Part shown: piece by piece, positions 22,603 to 31,510 of the stretch
How positions within the stretch are numbered: the stretch's first letter is position 1
How the letters are laid out: the number at the start of each line of letters is the position of its first letter
Assembly: GCA_049999765.1 (NCBI GenBank)
Contig: JBNGIQ010009335.1
Span: 103,743 to 155,814 of the forward strand
Source of the DNA: Phaeoceros laevis
Taxonomy: Eukaryota; Anthocerotophyta; Anthocerotopsida; Notothyladales
Direction of reading: 5' to 3'
DNA: 52,072 nt
Notes under the pieces: model-generated
Databases searched by the model: none
What the model was told of the DNA's origin: nothing
Seen by the model: only the letters and a program-made list of their open reading frames with translations
Program-made: the position numbers and the translations under genes

Positions 22603-22868
22603 TAGTGAAAAACATTTAAATAGTTATTTATTAATGCTTTTAATAGTCAGATAAATAGGCGATAGGGTATTTAAATATTAGAAAATATCGAGGTACGAAA
22701 CGTGGTGACGTTTCGTACAGGCGCGACTTTTGTAACCGCCGTGTGTCCGTCCACAGTGAACAGGCGCACCGCCTCACATGTGTCTTCTTGGCACACACGC
22801 GCTCATTCAATTCACTCCTACAATTTTACTACTTGCTCTCTCTCAATCGATCCTCCTGAAAGTCTTCA
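22603..22868 (+). repeat. 5' LTR of Copia A
   Basis: It is 266 bp, beginning TAGTGAAAAA and ending GAAAGTCTTCA. The left edge is fixed by the TGATT duplication and by the polypurine tract in front of the 3' copy. The resulting termini are TA...CA rather than the usual TG...CA. Confidence 0.92.
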
Positions 22869-22880
22869 TGGTATCAGAGC
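22869..22880 (+). promoter_or_regulatory. primer-binding site of Copia A
   Basis: TGGTATCAGAGC, complementary to initiator tRNA-Met, lies directly after the 5' LTR. Confidence 0.93.
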
Positions 22881-23009
22881 ATGGACGCCGCCATGTCTGC
22901 TACTCACTGCCCAGTTTGCAATAACACAGACTGCATCAAGAGTCTTGAGTTTGAACATTTTTAAAGTCTTGTGTCTGCACTGAAATTGGCACTAGTTAGA
23001 TTTGGGAGC

Positions 23010-23057
23010 ATGGCGGAGGGATTTCTAGCTGAAGCAATAGCACACTATTTCTCCTAG
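23010..23057 (+). CDS. mini-ORF in the Copia A leader (15 codons)
   Basis: The frame encodes 'MAEGFLAEAIAHYFS' and stops at TAG. Only three codons separate it, in the same frame, from the ATG of the 185-codon pre-gag ORF. Suppression of this TAG would therefore fuse the two. The counterpart in Copia B is at 22466-22513. Conservation in two diverged elements suggests the short frame is functional or was recently so. Confidence 0.45.
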   Translation: MAEGFLAEAIAHYFS

Positions 23058-23066
23058 AAATTAACC

Positions 23067-23624
23067 ATGCCGAGAGCAAGAGGGCAGCGAAGGTCAAACC
23101 GGTCTATAGATCGCTTCGCTGCACACAATAGCCAATTCGCACATTCTCAGAATCAGAATCTAGAGCAATTCTTGTCGCGAACTGTTCAACCCGCTGTGTC
23201 CTCATCATATTTCAGAAATCAGCAGGCGTCCATCGCATTTGCTAGGCGTCAGGCACATAGACACAACAGTGGTGTCAATCCTGACTACCTTACAAACTTG
23301 AAAACACAAGCTAGAAGGGAAATTGAGTACTTGCATGCAAAGTCAGCACAGCGTGCTAGGCAACTAGTCAAATGGCCATTCTGTTATGAATGTGCTACCA
23401 ATCTAGAGGTGCCAAGTCCCTCAGATCACCTTCTAGCCAAGGTCCATAACCTTATAACCTCTCAAGCAGAGACGAATAGATGTCAATTTGCTGACATTGT
23501 TGATAAAGTGAAGAACAATAGCAGATCTCTAACCTTACTGTCACAACAACTAGCAGTCTTGTCCATTTCAATCAGCAAACCTCCTGCACAAGCCGAGAAG
23601 GGCATTGCATTATTAAACAGGTGA
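23067..23624 (+). CDS. pre-gag ORF of Copia A (185 codons, basic, coiled-coil-like)
   Basis: This is an intact frame between the leader and gag. It opens with a basic segment ('MPRARGQRRSNRSIDRF') and has a mid-region 'ARREIEYLHAKSAQRARQLV'. It then has a Cys pair, 'WPFCYECATNL', and ends in a heptad-like stretch, 'SRSLTLLSQQLAVLSI'. Copia B has decayed sequence here ('KKQITFLTEEVARNQNLLRY'), and Copia D has 'LDSLMDQVARLESHLQQVR'. A separate ORF before gag is not standard for Ty1/copia; usual elements encode one gag-pol. It may be a split N-terminal gag domain for oligomerisation. I do not recognise a family. Confidence 0.6.
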   Translation: MPRARGQRRSNRSIDRFAAHNSQFAHSQNQNLEQFLSRTVQPAVSSSYFRNQQASIAFARRQAHRHNSGVNPDYLTNLKTQARREIEYLHAKSAQRARQLVKWPFCYECATNLEVPSPSDHLLAKVHNLITSQAETNRCQFADIVDKVKNNSRSLTLLSQQLAVLSISISKPPAQAEKGIALLNR

Positions 23625-23703
23625 GCGCCATGCAAGACATGCTTAGTTTAACAGAGGGCAATGGATCAGTTCCTGCTGCACGTGATTTTTGAGGTGAGTG
23701 TGG

Positions 23704-24675
23704 ATGTCCGGAAGGGGAACTGGTGGAAGAACCCCTCGTGGACGTGGTAACAGTAATCCACCACCAAACAGAGGCAGACGCATCAACACAAGGTCAATTG
23801 CACGTAGCCGAGCTAACCAAGAGGCAGCTCCAGAACATACTGAAGTCACAGACAGTTCTTCGGGTACTGGAGCAGTCGAAGACTTGTCACAAAGCAGCCT
23901 GCCCCCTGTATACCTTGTAGATCCTCTGCCCTTTAATACTGGAACGCATGTAAGTTCACAGAACCCATCTAGAAGGGTCCAAAATACACCACAACTTGCA
24001 GTTTCTAGTAGATCCACAAACGCAGCCAGAGTAGCACTTCTTGCACATGCCACAATAACTAACTTAGCATCACAAGTCGTGCATTCAATGGCGAACCCAC
24101 AAACTGTACATAACACAACAGTGAACAACCTTAAAATAGACTTTAAGGAAAAAGATAGGTTCAATGGGTCACAGTTTGATGTCTGGGCATTACGGGTCCA
24201 AACCATATTAAAAGAGCATGACCTCTGGGGTGTAGTAACTGGTACAATGCCCAAGCCTGGACAGAATGCTAATCAAGTTGTAAAAGACTTATGGGATAAG
24301 ATGGACCTGCGAGCATTTGGCGTCATCCAAGCAGCGCTTGATGGTTCCATGATGCATCATACACAAGATGCTGACACCACAAAGGCAGTTTGGGACTCAT
24401 TGTCTCAAATATATCGTGTCACGAATTCATCCTCGCTGGTCACAGCCACCAGGTCCTTTTACAACTACAAAATGAAGGAAGGAGATTCAGTTGAACATCA
24501 TGTTACAAAATTCCAAATGCTGAGGTCCAAGCTTACCTCCAATGGAACAACAAAAACTGAACATCAGGCAGCAATAGCTCTGCTCCTCTCCTTGCCAGAT
24601 TCGTATCGAACATTTGTGAGTAATCACTGCACCCAACTCAGGAATATAGCTGCCGCAACACCACAAGGACAGTAG
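23704..24675 (+). CDS. Copia A gag
   Basis: The ATG at 23704 gives 'MSGRGTGGRTPRGRGNSN', an RG-rich start. The core is 'LKIDFKEKDRFNGSQFDVWA', 'IQAALDGSMMHHTQDADTTK' and 'HQAAIALLLSLPDSYRTFVS', the UBN2-type gag fold of copia elements that builds the particle. It stops at 24673-24675. The zinc knuckle that should follow is visible at ~24905-24950 as 'CNWCLIPGH*EADC', with a TAG inside, so nucleocapsid function is broken. The frame is otherwise intact for 324 codons. Confidence 0.85.
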   Translation: MSGRGTGGRTPRGRGNSNPPPNRGRRINTRSIARSRANQEAAPEHTEVTDSSSGTGAVEDLSQSSLPPVYLVDPLPFNTGTHVSSQNPSRRVQNTPQLAVSSRSTNAARVALLAHATITNLASQVVHSMANPQTVHNTTVNNLKIDFKEKDRFNGSQFDVWALRVQTILKEHDLWGVVTGTMPKPGQNANQVVKDLWDKMDLRAFGVIQAALDGSMMHHTQDADTTKAVWDSLSQIYRVTNSSSLVTATRSFYNYKMKEGDSVEHHVTKFQMLRSKLTSNGTTKTEHQAAIALLLSLPDSYRTFVSNHCTQLRNIAAATPQGQ

Positions 24676-25041
24676 CCTGCAGTGTCTTTATCTGATCTGA
24701 TTTGAGCACTCCTTGAAGAAGAGTCAACCAGGCAGGATGGAAGAGGTGGTACCTCCTCCAGGGGAGAAGCATCAAACAGAGCGCTCTATGTTAAAAGAGG
24801 CCCTAAGAAGCAGCCATCTCATCCAGCCTGGCAGTCACAAAGCAGTGGGAGCTCATCAAATACATATAAGAAGCGTCCTGGATCAGCACTTGTTAAGAAA
24901 AAGGGCCCCTGCAATTGGTGCCTTATTCCAGGTCACTAGGAAGCGGATTGCCAAAAAAAGAAGGCCAATGAGCCAAGGCGCACAGCACCTCTGGAAACCA
25001 ACGTTGTACAAAGGAAAACAAATACCATTCTCACTGTATAT

Positions 25042-26340
25042 TTGGTGTCTACTCCGCAGTTTAGGCACGCATGGTACCTGGACTCGGGAGCCTCCTTCAA
25101 TATCTGTCACACACGCACGACATTCTCTCAATATCAGAAGTTGCCTACTGGACAGGTAGTGTTGGTAGGAGATGACAGAGGCTTACCCATAGTTGGTATT
25201 GGCAAGGTGCCACTCCTACTACCAAATGGAGATACACTTGAGCTAATAGACGTCCTGCACGTGCCAGCCATGGTTAAGAATCTTATATCAGTCTACCTGC
25301 TGGACACGCAGCATATGTTAAACATAACATTTTCTGGAGGGCTATGCAATGTAGTGGATCCACAGCACAAAAATAAAGTTGTGGCTATGGGCACACCTGT
25401 CCACAATCTCTACCAACTGGATATGGTTTACAAGCTTGGACGCCCAGTTGTGAACCTTACTCAGGAACAATTGGCCGAGAAAGATACAATGCTATGGCAC
25501 TGTAGACTTGCACATGTCAACTTTGACAAGCTGAAAGCAAATGTTGCAAGTAATACCTTATACAGGGAGAAGTTCATGATCAAGTTTGTGGACAAGCAGT
25601 TCTGCGATGCTTGTGTGTATGGAAAACACCACCGAGCACCATACAAGGATGCAAATCCCACACGTGCTACTAAACTACTAGAGTTAGTCCACTCTGGCTT
25701 ATGTGGGCCCATGTCCACCTCCTCATTCGGAGGCAGCAAGTACATCCTATCCTTCATAGATGATTGGAGTAGGTACATTATGATATACCTTATCAAAAAT
25801 AAGAATGAAACACTTGGCTGCTTTATGGACTTTTACCTTCGCACAGCGCTAGACTGGTGAGCTGTTGAAAACTTTGCGAAGTGACAACGGGGGTGAGTAT
25901 ATATCTAATGGCTTCAAGCATTATTGTCAACTACATGGCATTGCCCGTCAGTATACTACACCATATACATCCTCGCAAAATCCAATACAGAAATCAGTAA
26001 TAGACATATTCAAGAGCAAGCTAAGGCTATGCTCAAGCAAGCACGTCTATCTAAAGGATACTGGGCGGAGGCAGCAGCAACAGCTGCATACATAAGAAAC
26101 CGTATACCCACAAGTGCTTTTGCTGGAGCCACTCCCTTTGAGAGATGGACCTCCCACAAGCCTCGAATCAACCATCTTCGATTATTTGGAGCACATAAGT
26201 ATGCCCACTTAACTGAAGATCAGAGGGTGAAGTTAGATTACAAGGCACGCAAGTATGTGTTTGTGGGCTTTACAAAGGGCATCAAGGATATAAACTTTTT
26301 GATCCATATACACAACGTATCACTCACTGCAGGAGTGTAG
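25042..26340 (+). pseudogene. Copia A protease and integrase
   Basis: 'WYLDSGASFNICHT' is the copia protease active site. 'MLWHCRLAHVNFDKLKANVA' and 'FCDACVYGKHHRAPY' form the pre-integrase zinc region. The integrase core reads 'LELVHSGLCGPMSTSS', where the first catalytic Asp is replaced by Gly (Copia B has 'HSDLCGPM'). The second Asp is in 'LRSDNGGEY', reached after a frame break near 25850. The C-terminal part runs to 26340 ('GATPFERWTSHKPRINHLRL', 'KARKYVFVGFTKG'). The Gly substitution and the frame break make this integrase non-functional. Together with ~8% LTR divergence, this shows post-insertion decay. Confidence 0.85.
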
Positions 26341-26804
26341 TATTTAATGAGCAGCAGCTTCTTATTTACCCTGCAGGACCACCGTCAGCTGCCGAGGTGA
26401 ACAATAGTGAAGGCCATGCATCAGATCCAGAAGATGTATACCAGCCTGCTAGCCCCACCCCTGTCCAGTCACAACAACCTTTGCTTATAACGCTTGCTCC
26501 TGGACAGTCCACAGCTCCTGCACAGAATACAGCTGCAAGTCAGCAAAGTTATCAAACTATGGATACTGATGATGAGGAAGTAAGTGAGTTTCCAGATGAT
26601 GACACTTACACAGAAGTTGCATTTGCTGCGGAGCAGCCAGTAGAACACATGCATTCTGAGTAACAAAACCCTGGTGCACCTGTTCCTGATCCAGAACCAG
26701 TTGTGGAGCTAAGGAGAAGTGCACAAAGGCACACATCGTCACCAGCAGAGTGGGATAACCCACCTCTCAGAGTTAGTTCATTTCTAGTGTAGGAAGATGT
26801 TAAT

Positions 26805-27758
26805 GTGATTGACATGGATGAGCCACAAAGCTATAAGGAAGCTTTAGCATCTCCAGCAACTGTGAAATGGATAGAAGCTATAAACTCGGAGCATAAATCT
26901 CTTATGGATAATGGCACATGGGAGCTAGTGGATCTTCCGCCTGGAAGGAAGGCAGTGACTTGCAAGTGGGTCTTTAAGATCAAACTGAAAGCTGACGGGA
27001 GCATTGAACGCTATAAGGCAAGGCTTGTGGCCAAGGGGTACAATCAGGTTAAGGGCCTGGACTAATAGGAACCTTCTCGCCGGTTGTTAGAGCTACTTCA
27101 CTTCGGGCCTTGTTTGCTATTGCAGCACAAAAAGATTATATAATGGAACACATGGATATTAAGACCGCGTTCCTAAATGGAACACTCAAAGAGACCATAT
27201 ACATGTGGTAGCCTGAGGGGTACAAAGACCCTGCACATCCAAACAAAGTATGTAAGCTAATAAAAACTATCTACGGACTTAAACAATCACCAAGGGCTTG
27301 GTATAAAGGATAGACACTTACCTGAAGCAGTAAGGATTTGAGCAAAGCACGTCTAACTCGAATGTGTATCTCTTAAGAGATGCTGAAAGAGTGGTATTCT
27401 TAGCACTGTATGTTGATGACGCAGTCATCATTGGAAGCAGCCCAAACTCATGGCCAAAGTCAAAGGTATCCTCAAGTCAGAATTTTCAATGACGGATTTA
27501 GGCCTACTAACATGGTTTTTGGGCATACAAATATTGCAAAACCTTGGGACACATACAGCATTTATGCATCAAGGACAGTTCCTTAGCCAGACACTTGCCA
27601 AGTTTAGAATGACGGACTGTAAACCAGCACCAACACCTATGGTTGCTGGAGAGAAGCTTACACAAGATCAAAGTCCAAAGGACGAGCATGAAAGACAGCA
27701 GATGGAGAAGGTCCCGTACAGACCTACTATTTGTACTTTAATATACTTCAGAAACTAG
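26805..27758 (+). pseudogene. Copia A reverse transcriptase, heavily mutated
   Basis: It begins 'DEPQSYKEALASPATVKWIE' and 'NGTWELVDLPPGRKAVTCKW', then 'YKARLVAKGYNQVKGLD', the conserved N-terminus of copia RT. After a stop near 27063 the sequence 'HMDIKTAFLNGTLKETIYM' (motif A) and '[17 protein letters not shown]' is still legible, followed by the YVDD box region around 27410-27425 in another frame. The thumb region 27450-27758 reads 'DLGLLTWFLGIQI'. At least four stops or frame changes are needed, so there is no activity. Confidence 0.82.
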
Positions 27759-27782
27759 ACCAAGCCGGACCTCTCTCACTCT

Positions 27783-28400
27783 GTGGGAGTATCAGCTCAA
27801 TTCTTCACATGCTACGGGCCCGCACACTGGACAGCCGTCCAACGTATTATGAGATACATGAAAGGGACACCTAAGTTAGGATTGTTATATAAGCAAAAGC
27901 CTCAGAATCTCTTGCTCACCTATTTCAGTGATGCAGACTGGGCATCAGATGCTGATACACGCAAGTCCATCTCAGCTAATTGTCTCATGCTCGGCACAAA
28001 TGAATGGGACTCCACAGTGATCTTGTGGTACAGCAAGAAGCAACAGGTTGTAGCCCTGTCCTCTACAAAGGCCGAATATGCTGCCACCGCAACAGCTGCA
28101 CAGGAAGTAGTGTACACACGTGAGTTGTTGGCATCACTTGGGGAACCACAAGAGGGATCAATGCTATTGCTATGTGACAATCAGTCAGCCATAGCATTAG
28201 CTCAGAATCCCATAATGCATTCCCGCACAAAGCACATAGAAATTAAACACCACTTCATAAGGCAAGTGATAGGAAATGGGCAAGCCAATCTCCAGTATGT
28301 ACCTACTGGAGACAATGTAGCCGACCTGCTAACAAAAGCTCTAGCAAGAGACAAGCACGAGAGATTTTGCAAGGCATTGGGCCTAACAAATTGCCCATAG
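27783..28400 (+). CDS. Copia A RNase H domain, open frame
   Basis: The frame reads 'AVQRIMRYMKGTPKLGLLY', 'LLTYFSDADWASDADTRKSI', 'VVALSSTKAEYAATATAAQE', 'LLLCDNQSAIALAQNPIMHS' and '[16 protein letters not shown]', ending 'DNVADLLTKALARDKHERFC'. These are the D-E-D-D carboxylate motifs (D in SDADW, E in KAEY, D in CDNQ) of the copia RNase H, which removes the RNA strand during reverse transcription. It is the best preserved part of pol in this copy. It is isolated by upstream stops. Confidence 0.85.
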   Translation: MGVSAQFFTCYGPAHWTAVQRIMRYMKGTPKLGLLYKQKPQNLLLTYFSDADWASDADTRKSISANCLMLGTNEWDSTVILWYSKKQQVVALSSTKAEYAATATAAQEVVYTRELLASLGEPQEGSMLLLCDNQSAIALAQNPIMHSRTKHIEIKHHFIRQVIGNGQANLQYVPTGDNVADLLTKALARDKHERFCKALGLTNCP

Positions 28401-28619
28401 CTAGCATGCATCCACTAAACAGATGGAGGAAAGCACAAAACTGTCCTTCAGGTCTTCAATCACTTGAAGCGGCGAGTTGGCATTACAGTGCTGCATTGAT
28501 GCTAGGGTTCTACACATGCAGCAGTTAGGTTTTAGTGGGAGCACCTATCAAAAATCAGCATGCAACAGCAAAGGGTTTTGCGCAAGCAGAAAAACACACA
28601 AGGGAAGGCTAACCATATC

Positions 28620-28895
28620 GAAGTATGAGCCGTCCTTGCTCAATGAACTCAGATTCAGCGTACATCAGCCGTTCCATGCAATATGGAAGCATACGGTATG
28701 GCGCATCTGGGACAAGGCGAGGAAATCCTTGCAGCAGCCTCTAGCGGGCATGAGCTGCCTCTAACTCTTCCTCAGTTTTGCAAATTCGGTGCAGAGAGCG
28801 CATGGTCTGCGGCGGCGGAGCTTGGCAAGCACGGTGAGTCCAAGAACCGTGGCAAGCAACAACACAATGCAATCAAAACCTGGCAACAAGTCCAT
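28620..28895 (-). pseudogene. antisense ORF of Copia A (between RNase H and polypurine tract)
   Basis: On the strand opposite pol, an ATG at 28895 starts 'MDLLPGFDCIVLLLATVLGL', a hydrophobic anchor-like N-terminus. 'RRRRPCALCTEFAKL' follows. One frame shift near 28770 then gives 'EEELEAAHAR' and 'RLLQGFPRLVPDAPYR', then 'ERLMYAESEF'. The same antisense protein is open in Copia E (41250-41603), which has 'EEELEVVHSRWRHAQGFPQL' and 'RFMYASSDF'. The order of motifs and the matching residues show shared ancestry at protein level. It could be a captured host exon or an element-encoded antisense gene. I do not recognise the family. Confidence 0.6.
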
Positions 28896-29050
28896 GGCGG
28901 CCAAGTGCGGCAGCTGCAAAGCCGGAGCGTGAAGACGGATCGAAACGGCAGGACGCGGAAAAATAACAAGTGTCGGAGCCCTAACCCTAGCGACTGGCAT
29001 CCGGCATAAGTAGGTTTTTTGCGGCTTTGTGTTATTTCGATTATCTGTCT

Positions 29051-29059
29051 AAGTGGGAG
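29051..29059 (+). promoter_or_regulatory. polypurine tract of Copia A
   Basis: AAGTGGGAG sits directly before the 3' LTR and primes plus-strand synthesis. The identical 9-mer precedes the Copia E LTR at 41701-41709. Confidence 0.88.
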
Positions 29060-29325
29060 TAGTGAAAAGCATTAAAATGGTTTTTTATCAATGCCTTTAA
29101 TAGCCAGATAAATAGGCGATAGGGTATTTAAGTATTAGAAAATATCGAAGTACGAAACGTGGTAACGTTTTGTACAAGCGCAACTTTTATAACCGCCATG
29201 TGTCCGTCCACGGTGAATAGGCGCACCACCTCACATGTGTCTTCTTGGCACACACGCGCACATTCAATTCATTCCTACAATTTTACTACTTGCTCTCTCT
29301 CGATCGATCCTCCTGAAAGTCTTCA
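29060..29325 (+). repeat. 3' LTR of Copia A
   Basis: It is 266 bp, equal in length to the 5' copy, and ends GAAAGTCTTCA directly before the second TGATT. Several CpG sites of the 5' copy are TpG or CpA here, as expected from 5-methylcytosine deamination. Confidence 0.92.
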
Positions 29326-29379
29326 TGATTTGCAGACATCACAAGCACTAGGTGGCGACGTGACGGGGTCCATGACCTA

Positions 29380-29391
29380 GCTCTGATACCA
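29380..29391 (-). promoter_or_regulatory. primer-binding site of Copia B
   Basis: The plus strand reads GCTCTGATACCA, the reverse complement of TGGTATCAGAGC, next to the Copia B LTR. It shows that Copia B runs on the minus strand and starts here. Confidence 0.9.
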
Positions 29392-29616
29392 TGAAGATCA
29401 TAGGATCGATGCTCATGCAGAAATTGTAGAAAAGAGAGGTCAATTGTGTGAGGGCGGTGCGCTCTTTAAACATGTGCGCGGGCACTGATTCGTCGGTGTC
29501 CCGTGACTTTACCGTTTCATTTATTAGGTCATGACGGTTGAGTCACGACCTTTCCTATCAGATTTAATTTAAATTTTATTTAAATTACTATCCTATTTAT
29601 GACTATTATATTAACA
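29392..29616 (-). repeat. 5' LTR of Copia B (225 bp)
   Basis: In minus orientation it begins TGTTAATATAATAG and ends GATCTTCA directly before the primer-binding site. Its outer edge at 29616 abuts Copia C RNase H sequence, showing insertion of B into C. The partner LTR is lost. Confidence 0.82.
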
Positions 29617-30170
29617 ACCACCGGATATCTTTAACAACCATATTCAATGATAAACAAGGGAGCATTTTCCTTGCGAAAAATGCTACATTTCACTCAAGGA
29701 CAAAGCATATTGAAGTCCGACATCACTTCATTCGAGAGAAGGTGGAGTTGAAGGAAATCAAGCTAGAGTATTGTGCAATCGAAGACATACCAGCAGACAT
29801 GATGACAAAAGCTTTGTTTCCTAAAAAGCATACTAGGTTCACTAGAATGCTAGAAGTAGATGCATGTTAGGTTAGACATGCTTTGATATGTTGAGTGGGA
29901 GTGTTAGAAGGTGTTAGAATACCTTATGTGTCAGTAGCACAAAGCTGAAGTTTTTTATTGGACCACTTGTCAGGGAAGGTCCTCGAACTAGGTTATGATG
30001 GGTCCATTTGTTAGGAAGGAAACTTCTAGAATCCTAACTCCAAGTATAAAAAGGGCCTAGCCATGGAATAAAGTCATAGTTCCATTCACTACTCTCACGC
30101 TCTCGTGAGTTCCCCTTTGAGGAGTTAGCACTCTAGCGCCATCTTGGTCTAGCTGTCAATTTTTGTGACA
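29617..30170 (+). mobile_element. Copia C: RNase H C-terminus, polypurine tract and 3' LTR
   Basis: The frame encodes 'GSIFLAKNATFHSRTKHIEV' and 'RHHFIREKVELKEIKLEYC', then 'DIPADMMTKALFPKKH', the end of a copia RNase H from a different family than Copia A or Copia E. It stops at ~29870. GAGTGGGAG (29893-29901) is the polypurine tract. The LTR from 29902 (TGTTAGAAGG) to about 30170 (TTGTGACA) contains TATAAAAAG near 30045. Only this 3' end is in the window; Copia B cut it off at 29616. Confidence 0.8.
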
Positions 30171-30186
30171 TCCTTTTGCTTGCTGC

Positions 30187-31508
30187 TTAAGAACCCAAAG
30201 ATGAAAGCTTCAAGAATGATTGGAGGTGAGAAGACATTACTGCTGGAGGAGTTGCAGGGGAGAGAAGAAGGGTCTGAGCCAGGGACGACCACACTTTAGC
30301 AATAGGGCGGCAGATGAAAAGGCCATGGTAAGAGGAATTTTCATAACCCAGAGAGCAGGTCGGACAAACGCATGTAAGAGGCATGTAGTCTTTCATAAAC
30401 GCCGGTAAGCGGTTGTACAAGCCCAGAAGAAGGAGGCCAGTTTAAGGGTGAATGTTTTCCAAATCCTAGGCTGCATCCCTGGAGGAAGCTCAAACCTGTT
30501 CCATAGTTGTTTCACCGCAATTCAGGCAGCTTGAGACCTTTCTTATGCAAAGCCAGATACCCTTGATGGGTTTTGTAAGTGGCTAGGTTTTGTCCCTGGT
30601 CGCCCCATGAAATAGCCGCAGAGAAGATAGAGGTTGTTTTGTGACGGCTGTGTGTGACATAAATACCAGGAGGGGGTTGATGGCACGCTCTTGGACATGC
30701 AATTGATACATGGTTTCCCAAACCCTTATAGCTAGCTGGTCAGACTGTTTGATTAGGAGCTCCTTGGGGTGTGGAAGAAGAGCCTTAAAACTTGTCATCG
30801 AGTGCCAAAGGATGATTTGGGGCTTGATAGAGCATGCCTCAAGAGTTAAGGAGAGGGGAGAAGGCAATACGCTAGGCAGGGAAATTGTGACCACCCTTTG
30901 AGTGGATATTGGGAAGGGCGCAGCAGATCCAGCTCAAGGGCAGGGGAGTGGAAACCAAGACCCAAGTCATCAATAAAAACCAACAACTGATTGTAGGCAA
31001 ATCAACCCTCAGTTGGGGAGGTTTCATCTAGTAGAGGAGTCCAGCTCGGGGGAAGGTGGTGCTACAGCAGTGGTAAGTGTTTAGACAATTTGTTGGAGCA
31101 ACAGTCATATTTGCTAGCCAGGTCAAGGGGAGGGACCCACTGGTCACAACAAATGAGATCAGCCATGGGAATGTCTTGGTGCAAAGAGTTGAGGAAGGCC
31201 GCAAACTTCTTGGGAAGGTTACAGTGAAAGTGCAGGGATGGGACATGGAGGGCCAGGAGCTGGCTGCGAGTGTTGGGGGGAGCAATCGAAGTGTGAGGAA
31301 TAAAGGCTTTCCATGCCACCGAGATTGAAGCCCAAACTTGCAAGTTAGAGCCACCGGGCCTGGACTTAAAAAACAAGGAAGCCTCTCTACCTGAATCCTT
31401 GTCTGAAGAAGCCTCTCCCACAAACAATGCTTGCTGGGGTCTCTCAAGCCTCAAGTTCCTTAGTTGCCGGAAGCGGCGCTCCTTTGAAAAAGAGTGTCGT
31501 TCCTTCAT
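30187..31508 (-). pseudogene. LINE remnant: post-RT region with zf-RVT-like end
   Basis: Several minus-strand frames together read from 'RLERPQQALFVGEASSDKD' and 'QVWASISVAWKAFIPHTSI' (31508 side), through 'SDQLAIRVWETMYQLHVQER', to 'MPLTCVCPTCSLGYENSSYH' and 'GLFICRPIAKVWSSLAQ'. The last part is the zf-RVT pattern (C-x2-C ... H-x-F-x-C-x-A-x-x-W) that ends plant LINE ORF2. Stops and frame breaks are frequent. It is a second, separate LINE fragment, lying right after the Copia C LTR. Confidence 0.6.
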
Positions 31509-31510
31509 AG

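Larger units (their letters stand above)
22598..29330 (+). mobile_element. Copia A: complete Ty1/copia element with TGATT target duplication
   Basis: Two 266-bp LTRs (22603-22868 and 29060-29325) bound the element. The 5-bp sequence TGATT directly precedes the first (22598-22602) and directly follows the second (29326-29330). The primer-binding site follows the 5' LTR and a polypurine tract precedes the 3' LTR. Inside, in order: mini-ORF, 185-codon pre-gag ORF, gag, protease, integrase, RT, RNase H, and an antisense ORF. By hand comparison the LTRs differ at about 21 of 266 positions (~8%), mostly transitions, so the insertion is old. The pol region has many stops and frame breaks. The host site lies just downstream of Copia B's primer-binding site. 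Confidence 0.95.
19115..29616 (-). mobile_element. Copia B: 5' LTR to integrase, 3' half lost, split by Copia A
   Basis: Reading on the minus strand: 5' LTR (29616-29392), primer-binding site (29391-29380), leader, then an interruption by Copia A (29325-22603). The element resumes at 22602 with leader, mini-ORF, gag (~21907-21090), zinc knuckle (~20830-20788), protease/pre-integrase/integrase (20594 onwards) and the integrase C-terminus (19800-19120). It ends where the LINE 5' end begins; RT, RNase H and the 3' LTR are absent. The zinc knuckle 'CNWCLIPSHYEAEC' is intact here, while Copia A has a stop in the same motif. Confidence 0.88.

Noticed and set aside
10897-30170. Copia D and Copia C as two ends of one element
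   Set aside because: Their LTRs start TGTTGGCG and TGTTAGAA and are unrelated beyond the first bases, so they belong to different families.
30187-31508. Missing 3' end of the LINE at 12317-19114
   Set aside because: It lies on the same strand but on the upstream side of that LINE, so order is not collinear, and it is far more decayed.
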